In this document: positions 1 through 4,856 of the stretch, in pieces
Layout of the letters: each line of letters starts with the position of its first letter
How positions within the stretch are numbered: the first letter of the stretch is position 1
Assembly: GCA_934247115.1 (NCBI GenBank)
Contig: CAKQIY010000074.1
Coordinates: 1-5,395 of the forward strand
Reading direction: 5' to 3'
Length of the DNA stretch: 5,395 bases
Origin: an uncultured Coprococcus sp.
GTDB taxonomy: Bacteria > Bacillota > Clostridia > Lachnospirales > Lachnospiraceae
Translations under genes and position numbers: made by a program
Notes under the pieces: generated by a model
Databases searched by the model: none
The model's input: the letters and a program-made list of their open reading frames with translations, nothing else
What the model was told of the DNA's origin: nothing

Positions 1-70
1 ACCAGTAGCCAATCGGATACGGCAATGGCCTCCGGAGCCATGACGGGCGGTTCGACTCCGCCCTGGTACG
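1..70 (+). tRNA. tRNA-Arg (anticodon CCG), missing its first two bases
   Basis: The window opens inside a tRNA gene that folds as a cloverleaf. The acceptor 5' strand ACCAG (1-5) pairs with CTGGT (63-67), and A68 and C69 would pair with two 5' bases that lie outside the window. The D arm is GCC (8-10) with GGC (21-23), with GG in the loop. The anticodon arm is ATGGC (25-29) and GCCAT (37-41) around the 7-base loop CTCCGGA (30-36), which gives anticodon CCG at 32-34, reading the arginine codon CGG. The variable loop is short (42-45). The T arm is GGCGG (46-50), TTCGACT, CCGCC (58-62). G70 is the discriminator base. No CCA is encoded, since CTTTTTTT follows, so CCA must be added by nucleotidyltransferase. 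The T7 run at 72-78 may assist termination. Confidence 0.93.
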
Positions 71-119
71 CTTTTTTTAACTCTGAAAACCATTTGTGGA
101 AGAAGGAAGAAGATAGATT

Positions 120-1073
120 ATGGCGGATGAGAAGAATAGAGATGTGGATGAAGATAAGGACGAAGATAATCTGGATGATGTCATAGCAGATGACATAGAG
201 AATCTGGATGATGATTCGAATGATAATCTGGAAGACAATGATCCGGATGACACAGCAATGTATGGTGATGCTGATAAAAAGACGGAGAAAAGAAAGCGCC
301 TGTATGAGGATTATGTCATAGATGATCCGGAAGATATGGACGAAGCTCCAGATACAGGAGATATGTTCGATGATGATTATCTGTATGGCGATGACGAGAG
401 TGCTTACAGCTCTGTGAGAAAGAAGAAGGTTGTGCGTAGAAGCATAGGCGGCAGAGCCCTTGCTGTGTTGTGGATAGTTTTTGTTGTTCTCACAGTGGGA
501 TATGTGTATCTGTTTCATATTAATACTAATTTCATGGAAGATGATACGACTGGCAGAGATAACACCGTGAATATAGAGATCCCGGAAGGTGCTTCATACA
601 GTCTGTGTACTATAGACGAGATCAACCAGCTAGTGAACAATTATCTGCTGGCAAGGACGAAGGCGGATCAGGGAACACTGCAGAGACTGGTTACCGATCC
701 AAAGGAATTCAATGATATGGCTGGCATCCAGATAGCTGCGGAATATATAACGGGATATACACGGACAACATGTTACATGGTTCCGGGATATACCTCAGAT
801 TCATATATCATATATGAGCTGTCCAATCTCAACATAAAGGATGTAAACAGTAACCCTCTTGACATAAGATCTCTGTATGTGACAAGACAGTCTGATGGGA
901 CATATAAGATCAATAATTCCAAGCTGTCAGATGAGGAGAGTGCTTATATCAATGATGTGACGGCAGCCGAGGATGTACAGATGATATATAAGCATGTTAA
1001 GGAGAACAATGATTATCTTCAGCGTACGGATGAGACTTTCAAGAAGTTTCAGAGTATGTATGGTGATAATTAA
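120..1073 (+). CDS. Single-pass membrane protein with acidic cytoplasmic tail and exported C-terminal domain, function unknown
   Basis: I do not recognise a named family. The 317-residue protein has three parts. Residues 1 to about 98 are extremely acidic and low in complexity: 24 of the first 50 residues are Asp or Glu, with NLDD/NLED-like repeats. A basic stretch (RKKKVVRR, 100-107) precedes one hydrophobic helix at about 113-132, so the positive-inside rule puts the acidic tail in the cytoplasm and the rest outside. The outer part (about 133-317) has an alternating helix/strand look, with a NNYLLA helix near 173-178, a tyrosine-rich region at 209-232 and YVTRQSDGTYKIN near 253-265. This resembles exported NTF2-like domains common in Lachnospiraceae, but that is only an impression. 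ATG is preceded by AAGGA (103-107). No promoter is visible between the tRNA and this gene. It is convergent with the Lrp-type gene and ends just before a hairpin terminator. Confidence 0.85.
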   Translation: MADEKNRDVDEDKDEDNLDDVIADDIENLDDDSNDNLEDNDPDDTAMYGDADKKTEKRKRLYEDYVIDDPEDMDEAPDTGDMFDDDYLYGDDESAYSSVRKKKVVRRSIGGRALAVLWIVFVVLTVGYVYLFHINTNFMEDDTTGRDNTVNIEIPEGASYSLCTIDEINQLVNNYLLARTKADQGTLQRLVTDPKEFNDMAGIQIAAEYITGYTRTTCYMVPGYTSDSYIIYELSNLNIKDVNSNPLDIRSLYVTRQSDGTYKINNSKLSDEESAYINDVTAAEDVQMIYKHVKENNDYLQRTDETFKKFQSMYGDN

Positions 1074-1080
1074 CAGAGTG

Positions 1081-1117
1081 GAAGCCACGGGATATAGATG
1101 ATATGTCCTGTGGCTTC
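1081..1117 (+). terminator. Hairpin terminator between convergent genes
   Basis: GAAGCCACGGGATATA (1081-1096) pairs with 1102-1117 through 16 base pairs, including two G-T wobbles, around the loop GATGA. On the plus strand it is followed by ATTTTAT, so it is an intrinsic terminator for the upstream membrane-protein gene, whose stop is 8 bases before it. It also lies 15 bases past the stop of the convergent Lrp-type gene. In that direction the tail (CACTCTGTTAATT) is poor in T, so bidirectional use is plausible but weaker. Confidence 0.8.
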
Positions 1118-1132
1118 ATTTTATGATAGAAC

Positions 1133-1597
1133 TTATATAGCTTCTGATGAATCAATCTCCTCAGTGTCGATCAAAACACCTCTGGTAGGAACCGGTGTGG
1201 AGAAGACTATCTGTGTCTCGGTGCTGCCAAATCTCTGGAGCTGTCCGATGAATGAATCTAGATCCATGGTGTTAGGAAAGCAGACCTTCATGAGCATGGA
1301 GTGCGCACCGGTCACACAGTTGCATTCCAGTACATTTGGACATGCCTCAACAAATGGATAGAAGGTTGGCTTCTGTTTTGGATCAAGAGCCATGTGTATA
1401 AATGCTGTGATGTGATATCCGAGAGCCTCATGGTTGATGCTTGCGTGATATCCGGTCAGTATTCCTGCTTTTTCAAGTCTCTCTATTCTTGCTGAAACTG
1501 CCGGCGAAGAAAGGAAGACCTTGCTGGCCAGATACTTGAGTGGGGTTCTGGCGTTGCCCTGTAAAAGATGAATGATTTTTCTGTCGATGTTATCCAT
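1133..1597 (-). CDS. Lrp/AsnC-family transcriptional regulator
   Basis: A 154-residue protein of the usual length for the feast/famine (Lrp/AsnC) family. Residues 1-60 form the winged helix-turn-helix: it opens MDNIDRKIIHLLQGNART, helix 2 is PLKYLASKV, and the recognition helix is SSPAVSARIERLEKAGIL, followed by the GYHASIN wing. Residues from about 63 to 140 form the RAM ligand-binding and oligomerisation domain, with VTGAHSMLMKV (95-105) in the place of the family's usual VTG-containing strand pair. Such proteins usually bind DNA as dimers or octamers and sense amino acids. The ligand and targets cannot be read from sequence. An upstream in-frame GTG at 1606 would add three residues, but it sits only 2 bases from AAAGGA, whereas ATG at 1597 is 10 bases from it, so I chose ATG. 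The gene is divergent from the rluF-like gene and carries a terminator-like hairpin in its own leader. Confidence 0.93.
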   Translation of the reverse strand: MDNIDRKIIHLLQGNARTPLKYLASKVFLSSPAVSARIERLEKAGILTGYHASINHEALGYHITAFIHMALDPKQKPTFYPFVEACPNVLECNCVTGAHSMLMKVCFPNTMDLDSFIGQLQRFGSTETQIVFSTPVPTRGVLIDTEEIDSSEAI

Positions 1598-1607
1598 AAT
1601 ATGCACT

Positions 1608-1617
1608 TCCTTTTCCT
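1608..1617 (-). promoter_or_regulatory. Shine-Dalgarno site that decides the start of the Lrp-type gene
   Basis: On the minus strand the leader reads AGGAAAAGGA (1617-1608). The AAAGGA part lies 10 bases before ATG at 1597 but only 2 bases before the in-frame GTG at 1606, so the ATG start is preferred. The same purine stretch can pair with the CCUUUUUUU immediately upstream (1631-1623) and could be hidden in that fold. Confidence 0.65.
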
Positions 1618-1622
1618 AAAAT

Positions 1623-1656
1623 AAAAAAAGGTGCGTTTCCGAAGAAACACACCTTT
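1623..1656 (-). terminator. Intrinsic terminator or attenuator in the leader of the Lrp-type gene
   Basis: Read on the minus strand, AAAGGUGUGUUUC, UUCG, GAAACGCACCUUU forms a 13-bp stem capped by a C(UUCG)G tetraloop, one of the most stable RNA loops. A U7 run (1629-1623), the first three of which also pair in the stem, completes a textbook Rho-independent terminator. Position 1634/1649 is a G-U wobble on the minus-strand RNA but a C-A mismatch on the plus strand, which shows that the minus-strand transcript is the functional one. No minus-strand gene lies upstream to be terminated, so the element sits inside the regulator's own leader, about 25 bases before its start codon. Confidence 0.78.
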
Positions 1657-1667
1657 GCGTTTGTTTA

Positions 1668-1696
1668 AATATACATTAATTGATAAAAAAAATCAA
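1668..1696 (-). promoter_or_regulatory. Candidate sigma-A promoter of the Lrp-type gene
   Basis: On the minus strand, TTGATT (1696-1691) and TATATT (1673-1668) are separated by exactly 17 bases, matching 4/6 and 5/6 of the consensus boxes. The predicted start is near 1661, which would put the terminator-like hairpin at the very 5' end of a leader of about 64 bases. The -35 box lies in a small inverted repeat TTGAT-A7-ATCAA (1680-1696), a possible operator. The region is AT-rich, so chance matches are possible. Confidence 0.45.
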
Positions 1697-1759
1697 GGAC
1701 TTTTACAAAATTAATTTAACTGAATCTTTGCTGTAGGTTATACATGGTGTGATGAATGG

Positions 1760-1788
1760 TTCACAAAATGAAAAATAAATGGTATGAT
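1760..1788 (+). promoter_or_regulatory. Sigma-A promoter with extended -10 for the rluF-ligA unit
   Basis: TTCACA (1760-1765), a 17-base spacer and TATGAT (1783-1788) match the consensus at 5/6 in each box. TG at 1780-1781 provides an extended -10 (TGGTATGAT). The predicted transcription start is near 1795, giving the rluF-like gene a leader of about 117 bases. This is the best promoter match I found in the window. Confidence 0.65.
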
Positions 1789-1818
1789 GGTTCTGCATGT
1801 TGGTTAGAATTTACTGGA

Positions 1819-1854
1819 CTTGGTCTGGCTGATACATGGAGTATGCTGACCAGG
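1819..1854 (+). other. Bulged hairpin in the 5' leader of the rluF-like gene
   Basis: CTTGGTC (1819-1825) pairs with GACCAGG (1848-1854). After a one-base bulge, GGC (1827-1829) pairs with GCT (1845-1847). After a TG bulge, ATAC (1832-1835) pairs with GTAT (1841-1844), closing the loop ATGGA. No T-run follows, so it is not a terminator. It matches no riboswitch I know and may only be fortuitous leader structure. Confidence 0.4.
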
Positions 1855-1911
1855 AATTAGAATGTGAGATATGTATTAACAATATAGAAAAATAATAACA
1901 GAGGAAAGATT

Positions 1912-2616
1912 ATGGCGGATGGAATAAGACTTAACAAATATCTCAGTGAGGCTGGCGTGTGCTCACGGCGCGCTGCGGATACACATATAGAGAATGGAAA
2001 GGTTACGATCAACGGAGAGACTGCAGTCATGGGTCAGAAGGTCATGCCGGGGGATGTGGTGACATTCATGGGCAGGAAGGTCCAGCAGAAGGATAGAACA
2101 GTGATCCTGGCATATAATAAGCCGATAGGACTTACCTGTACAGCGAGCAAGGCTGATCCGGACAATATATTTGATCACATAGATTATCCGATCAGACTTC
2201 AATACGTGGGAAGGTTGGACAAGGACTCCCAGGGTCTGCTTCTTCTGACAAATGATGGCGATCTGTCAAATGCCATCCAGAAGTCGGTGAACAACCACGA
2301 GAAAGAATACAGGGTGCGGGTGAACCGTGAGATAACAGAGGACTTCATCAGGAAGATGTCGGATGGAGTGCCTATACTTGATACAGTGACAAAGAAATGT
2401 AAGGTGCGAAAGATAGATGACAGGTCATTCATGATAGTGCTGACACAGGGCCTCAACAGGCAGATCAGACGAATGTGTGATGCATTGGGCTACAGGGTAG
2501 TGAACCTGAAGAGAGTCAGGGTCTGCAACGTGAAGCTTGGCAATATGAGACCTGGAGAACTCAGGGAGCTCAGCCGCGAGGAAGAGGCGGAGCTGAGACG
2601 GATAGTGGGGATGTAG
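1912..2616 (+). CDS. rluF: RluF-type 23S rRNA pseudouridine synthase
   Basis: A 234-residue pseudouridine synthase of the RsuA/RluB/E/F group, which isomerises a specific uridine in structured RNA. In E. coli RluF acts on 23S rRNA U2604 and also makes pseudouridine 35 in tRNA-Tyr. An N-terminal S4 RNA-binding domain (about 5-50: IRLNKYLSEAGVCSRRAAD, then GDVV) is followed by the catalytic domain with the GRLDKDSQGL motif, whose Asp103 is the catalytic aspartate. HEKEY (129-133), GVPILDTVTKKCKV (152-165) and QGLNRQIRRMC (179-189) are very close to E. coli RluF, which separates it from RsuA and RluB. It lacks the long basic C-terminal tail of the E. coli protein (290 residues). GAGGA at 1901-1905 lies 6 bases before the ATG. 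ligA follows in the same direction 35 bases later with no terminator between, suggesting co-transcription. The exact target uridine in this organism is inferred. Confidence 0.92.
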   Translation: MADGIRLNKYLSEAGVCSRRAADTHIENGKVTINGETAVMGQKVMPGDVVTFMGRKVQQKDRTVILAYNKPIGLTCTASKADPDNIFDHIDYPIRLQYVGRLDKDSQGLLLLTNDGDLSNAIQKSVNNHEKEYRVRVNREITEDFIRKMSDGVPILDTVTKKCKVRKIDDRSFMIVLTQGLNRQIRRMCDALGYRVVNLKRVRVCNVKLGNMRPGELRELSREEEAELRRIVGM

Positions 2617-2628
2617 TAAGTTTTTTTA

Positions 2629-2646
2629 GGCAGGATCTGCCGGGAG
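2629..2646 (+). promoter_or_regulatory. Small hairpin and Shine-Dalgarno site deciding the ligA start
   Basis: GGCAG (2629-2633) and CTGCC (2637-2641) form a 5-bp stem with a 3-base loop that directly abuts GGGAG (2642-2646). GGGAG lies 5 bases before ATG at 2652, whereas the in-frame GTG at 2646 overlaps it, so ATG is preferred. The stem may affect ribosome access between the two genes. Confidence 0.45.
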
Positions 2647-2651
2647 TGTGT

Positions 2652-4649
2652 ATGGAAAATAATCATCAAAATAATAACGATAATGGCAAGATAGCCAGAA
2701 TTAAAGAACTTGTAAAGCAGCTCAACGATGCTGCAAAGAAATATTATATGGAAGATACAGAGATCATGAGCAATCTGGAATATGATGCTCTGTACGACGA
2801 GCTGAGTGCTCTGGAGCAGGAGACCGGAATGGTCATGAGCAACAGTCCGACGGTCAAGGTAGGATATGAGGTTGTCAGTGAACTGCCGAAGGAGGCTCAC
2901 GAGCATCCAATGCTATCACTTGACAAGACAAAGGATGTAGGTGCCCTTGCTTCATGGCTTGGCGGTCAGAAGGGTGTCATATCCTGGAAAATGGACGGAC
3001 TCACCGTTGTTCTAACATATGAGAACGGAGAGATGATAAAGGCTGTCACCCGTGGAAATGGTGAGATAGGCGAGGTCATCACTAATAATGCTAAGGTATT
3101 TGCAAATGTTCCTCATCATATTCCGTACAAGGGCAAGCTGACGATCAGGGGCGAGGCGGTCATCAAATATTCGGATTTCAATGCGATAAATGAGAAGATA
3201 ACGGATGCGGAGTCCAAATACAAGAACCCACGAAATCTGTGCAGCGGCTCAGTGAGACAGCTCGATAACAAGATAACAAAAGAGAGAAATGTACATTTCT
3301 TCGCTTTTAATTTAGTGGATGGTGAGGATGTGGACTTCCACAATTCATTCAAATATCAGCTTGACTGGTTGGAGCAGCAGGGATTTACCGTGGTAGAACA
3401 CTACCTGACAGACTCGGCAGCACTCCCGGATAAGGTGAGGAAATTTTCTGAGAAGATAACAGAGAATGACTTCCCATCAGATGGTCTGGTACTCATGCTG
3501 GATGATCTGGCATACGGAAGAAGTCTCGGAACCACAGCCAAGTTCCCACGAAATGCCATGGCGTTCAAATGGGCGGACGAGGAAGCGATAACCCACCTCC
3601 GCTATGTGGAGTGGAGTCCATCTAGAACTGGGCTAATCAACCCGGTTGCGGTATTCGAGCCGGTGGAGCTTGAGGGAACCACAGTCAGCCGTGCCAGCAT
3701 ACACAATGTCAGCATACTGAAGTCATTGGCGCTGGGTGAGGGCGATGAGATCGCTGTGTACAAGGCGAATATGATCATTCCGCAGATTGCGAGGAACCTC
3801 ACCATGAGCGGCAATGTGGTCATACCGGCTGCGTGTCCGGCATGTGGCGGTGAGACTGAGATAGTGAGGGAGGAAGGCGGTGCAGCGTCAGGAGTTGAGA
3901 CTCTCTACTGCACAAACCAGTTCTGCCCTGCGAAGAAACTCAAGTCATTTTCACACTACGTGTCAAGAAATGCGTTGAACATAGACGGACTCTCAGAGGC
4001 GACCATAGAGAAGTTCATAGACGAGAAGATATTGGAGGAGCTTCCTGATCTGTATAAGCTTGAGGCTCACAGAGACCATATAGTTGAACTCGAGGGATTT
4101 GGTGAGAAGTCATACAATAAGCTGGTGGCTGCGGTGGATGCATCCAGACAGACAAATATGTGGCGCCTTGTCAATGGTCTCGGCATTGCAAATGTTGGAG
4201 AGGCGACAGCCAAACTCATGGCAAAGCATTTTGCAAATGACATGGATGCCATGAAGAAGGCAGAGGTGTCAGCCTACGTTGAGATAGACGGAATCGGTCA
4301 GGTTATAGCAGAGGATATAGTCAGATACTTTGAAAATGAGAAGAATTGTGCTATCATAGATAAGTTGATGGCTGAGTTGACATTTATGGATGATATTTCT
4401 GATATGGAGCAGGATCTGGCGGGCAAGGTGTTCGTCATAACCGGTTCGCTCACCCATTTTGACAACAGAAATCAGCTCAAGGAACTAATAGAGAGCAGAG
4501 GAGGTCAGGTTACAGGTTCTGTATCTGCCAAGACCTCATATCTTATAAATAACGATGTGAATTCTACATCATCCAAGAACAAGAAGGCGAAAAGCCTTGA
4601 TGTGCCTATCATATCTGAGGAGGATTTCTTAGAATTGATTGGACAGTAG
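2652..4649 (+). CDS. ligA: NAD+-dependent DNA ligase LigA, divergent subtype
   Basis: The product seals 5'-phosphate/3'-OH nicks in DNA during replication and repair, using NAD+ and a covalent ligase-AMP intermediate. From ATG at 2652 it has 665 residues (E. coli 671). Domain Ia (about 25-75) contains YY and EYD; the adenylation domain has KMDG with nucleophile Lys113, TRGNGEIGE, RGEA (Glu168), NPRN..GSVRQLD, SDG (Asp277) and FKW (Lys306). The OB fold (about 318-380) has SRTG and IIPQI, the zinc finger has Cys395, Cys398, Cys420 and Cys425, helix-hairpin-helix repeats span about 440-580, and a BRCT domain spans 588-665. All domains are complete with no frameshift. By eye against E. coli LigA several key positions differ: Asp32 is Asn41, Glu113 is Ser111, Lys290 is Met282, and AGD before the IP motif is ANM. 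I recall similar sequences from other Lachnospiraceae, so this may be a clade feature or a second ligase. An alternative GTG start at 2646 adds two residues. Confidence 0.93.
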   Translation: MENNHQNNNDNGKIARIKELVKQLNDAAKKYYMEDTEIMSNLEYDALYDELSALEQETGMVMSNSPTVKVGYEVVSELPKEAHEHPMLSLDKTKDVGALASWLGGQKGVISWKMDGLTVVLTYENGEMIKAVTRGNGEIGEVITNNAKVFANVPHHIPYKGKLTIRGEAVIKYSDFNAINEKITDAESKYKNPRNLCSGSVRQLDNKITKERNVHFFAFNLVDGEDVDFHNSFKYQLDWLEQQGFTVVEHYLTDSAALPDKVRKFSEKITENDFPSDGLVLMLDDLAYGRSLGTTAKFPRNAMAFKWADEEAITHLRYVEWSPSRTGLINPVAVFEPVELEGTTVSRASIHNVSILKSLALGEGDEIAVYKANMIIPQIARNLTMSGNVVIPAACPACGGETEIVREEGGAASGVETLYCTNQFCPAKKLKSFSHYVSRNALNIDGLSEATIEKFIDEKILEELPDLYKLEAHRDHIVELEGFGEKSYNKLVAAVDASRQTNMWRLVNGLGIANVGEATAKLMAKHFANDMDAMKKAEVSAYVEIDGIGQVIAEDIVRYFENEKNCAIIDKLMAELTFMDDISDMEQDLAGKVFVITGSLTHFDNRNQLKELIESRGGQVTGSVSAKTSYLINNDVNSTSSKNKKAKSLDVPIISEEDFLELIGQ

Positions 4650-4663
4650 AGTAGCAGTATTAT
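4635..4663 (+). promoter_or_regulatory. Candidate metA promoter at the ligA 3' end
   Basis: TTGATT (4635-4640) and TATTAT (4658-4663) are 17 bases apart, matching 4/6 and 5/6 of the sigma-A boxes. The -35 box lies within the last codons of ligA. The predicted start near 4670 would give metA an unusually long leader of about 187 bases. I found no better promoter closer to metA. TTGTAT/TAGATT at 4739-4766 is weaker. Confidence 0.4.
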
Positions 4664-4666
4664 ATT

Positions 4667-4704
4667 GAGGGACAGCGCTTAGAAACTTAGCAGATTTGTC
4701 GCTC
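4667..4704 (+). other. Stem-loop downstream of ligA, at the start of the metA leader
   Basis: GAGGGACA (4667-4674) pairs with TGTCGCTC (4697-4704) with one G-G mismatch, closing a 22-base loop that contains CTTAG twice. No T-run follows, so it is a poor terminator for ligA. It does not show the conserved core of a SAM-I riboswitch or the T-box signature. It may be leader structure or chance. Confidence 0.35.
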
Positions 4705-4716
4705 ATGTGATGATAG

Positions 4717-4833
4717 ATGAAACAATTAAATCCTACGTTTGTATTGTTAATTTGTAGGCGTAGATTACTTGTTGGATGCTGGTACATGGGTGCTGCTGCA
4801 TGGATGCTGTTGCATGGATGCTTGGATAAGTAG
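4717..4833 (+). other. Possible 38-codon upstream ORF in the metA leader
   Basis: ATG at 4717 opens a 38-codon frame ending TAG at 4831 (directly followed by TAA), 23 bases before metA. The peptide begins MKQLNPTFVLLICRRR and contains three Cys, three Met and two Trp, with a hydrophobic bias. No good Shine-Dalgarno sequence precedes it and I recognise no homologue. Its second half is encoded by the 14-bp tandem repeat. It could be a leader peptide that senses sulfur amino acids, but an untranslated chance ORF is at least as likely. Confidence 0.2.
4777..4826 (+). repeat. 14-bp tandem repeat in the metA leader
   Basis: Three contiguous 14-base units, TGCTGGTACATGGG (4777-4790), TGCTGCTGCATGGA (4791-4804) and TGCTGTTGCATGGA (4805-4818), are followed by a decayed partial unit starting TGCTTGGA (4819-4826). 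Units two and three differ by one base. The junctions create two copies of the inverted repeat GCAT-GG-ATGC (4798-4807 and 4812-4821). The repeat ends about 30 bases before the metA start and could be a slipped-strand minisatellite or a set of regulator-binding boxes. Confidence 0.75.
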
Positions 4834-4856
4834 TAAATGGAAAGGAATGAATAGAG

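Larger units (their letters stand above)
1598..1911. other. Divergent intergenic region between the Lrp-type gene and the rluF-like gene
   Basis: These 314 bases contain no convincing gene. From left to right they hold the Shine-Dalgarno site and a terminator-like hairpin of the minus-strand regulator, its candidate promoter (1668-1696), a plus-strand promoter (1760-1788), an imperfect direct repeat around that promoter, and a bulged hairpin in the leader of the rluF-like gene (1819-1854). The middle part is AT-rich. A 34-codon plus-strand ORF (1756-1860) lies across the promoter and is probably fortuitous. Confidence 0.7.

Noticed and set aside
1..78. Phage or integrative-element attachment site at the tRNA-Arg gene
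   Set aside because: tRNA 3' ends are common integration sites, but no integrase and no duplicated tRNA 3' segment appears in the window.
1098..1495. Plus-strand frames opposite the Lrp-type gene
   Set aside because: The minus strand encodes a complete family member with HTH and RAM domains, so the plus-strand frames are shadows.
1756..1860. Plus-strand 34-codon ORF (begins MVHKMKNKWYDG) upstream of the rluF-like gene
   Set aside because: It overlaps the best promoter in the window, so its first codons would not be transcribed from it. It has only a weak ribosome site and no recognisable homologue.
2621..2627. T7 run after the rluF-like gene, considered as a terminator
   Set aside because: No stem precedes it. 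The only nearby hairpin (2629-2641) lies downstream, so transcription into ligA is likely.
4650..4856. SAM-I riboswitch or T-box upstream of metA
   Set aside because: I looked for the conserved SAM-I core and the T-box sequence and saw neither. An Infernal search would settle it.
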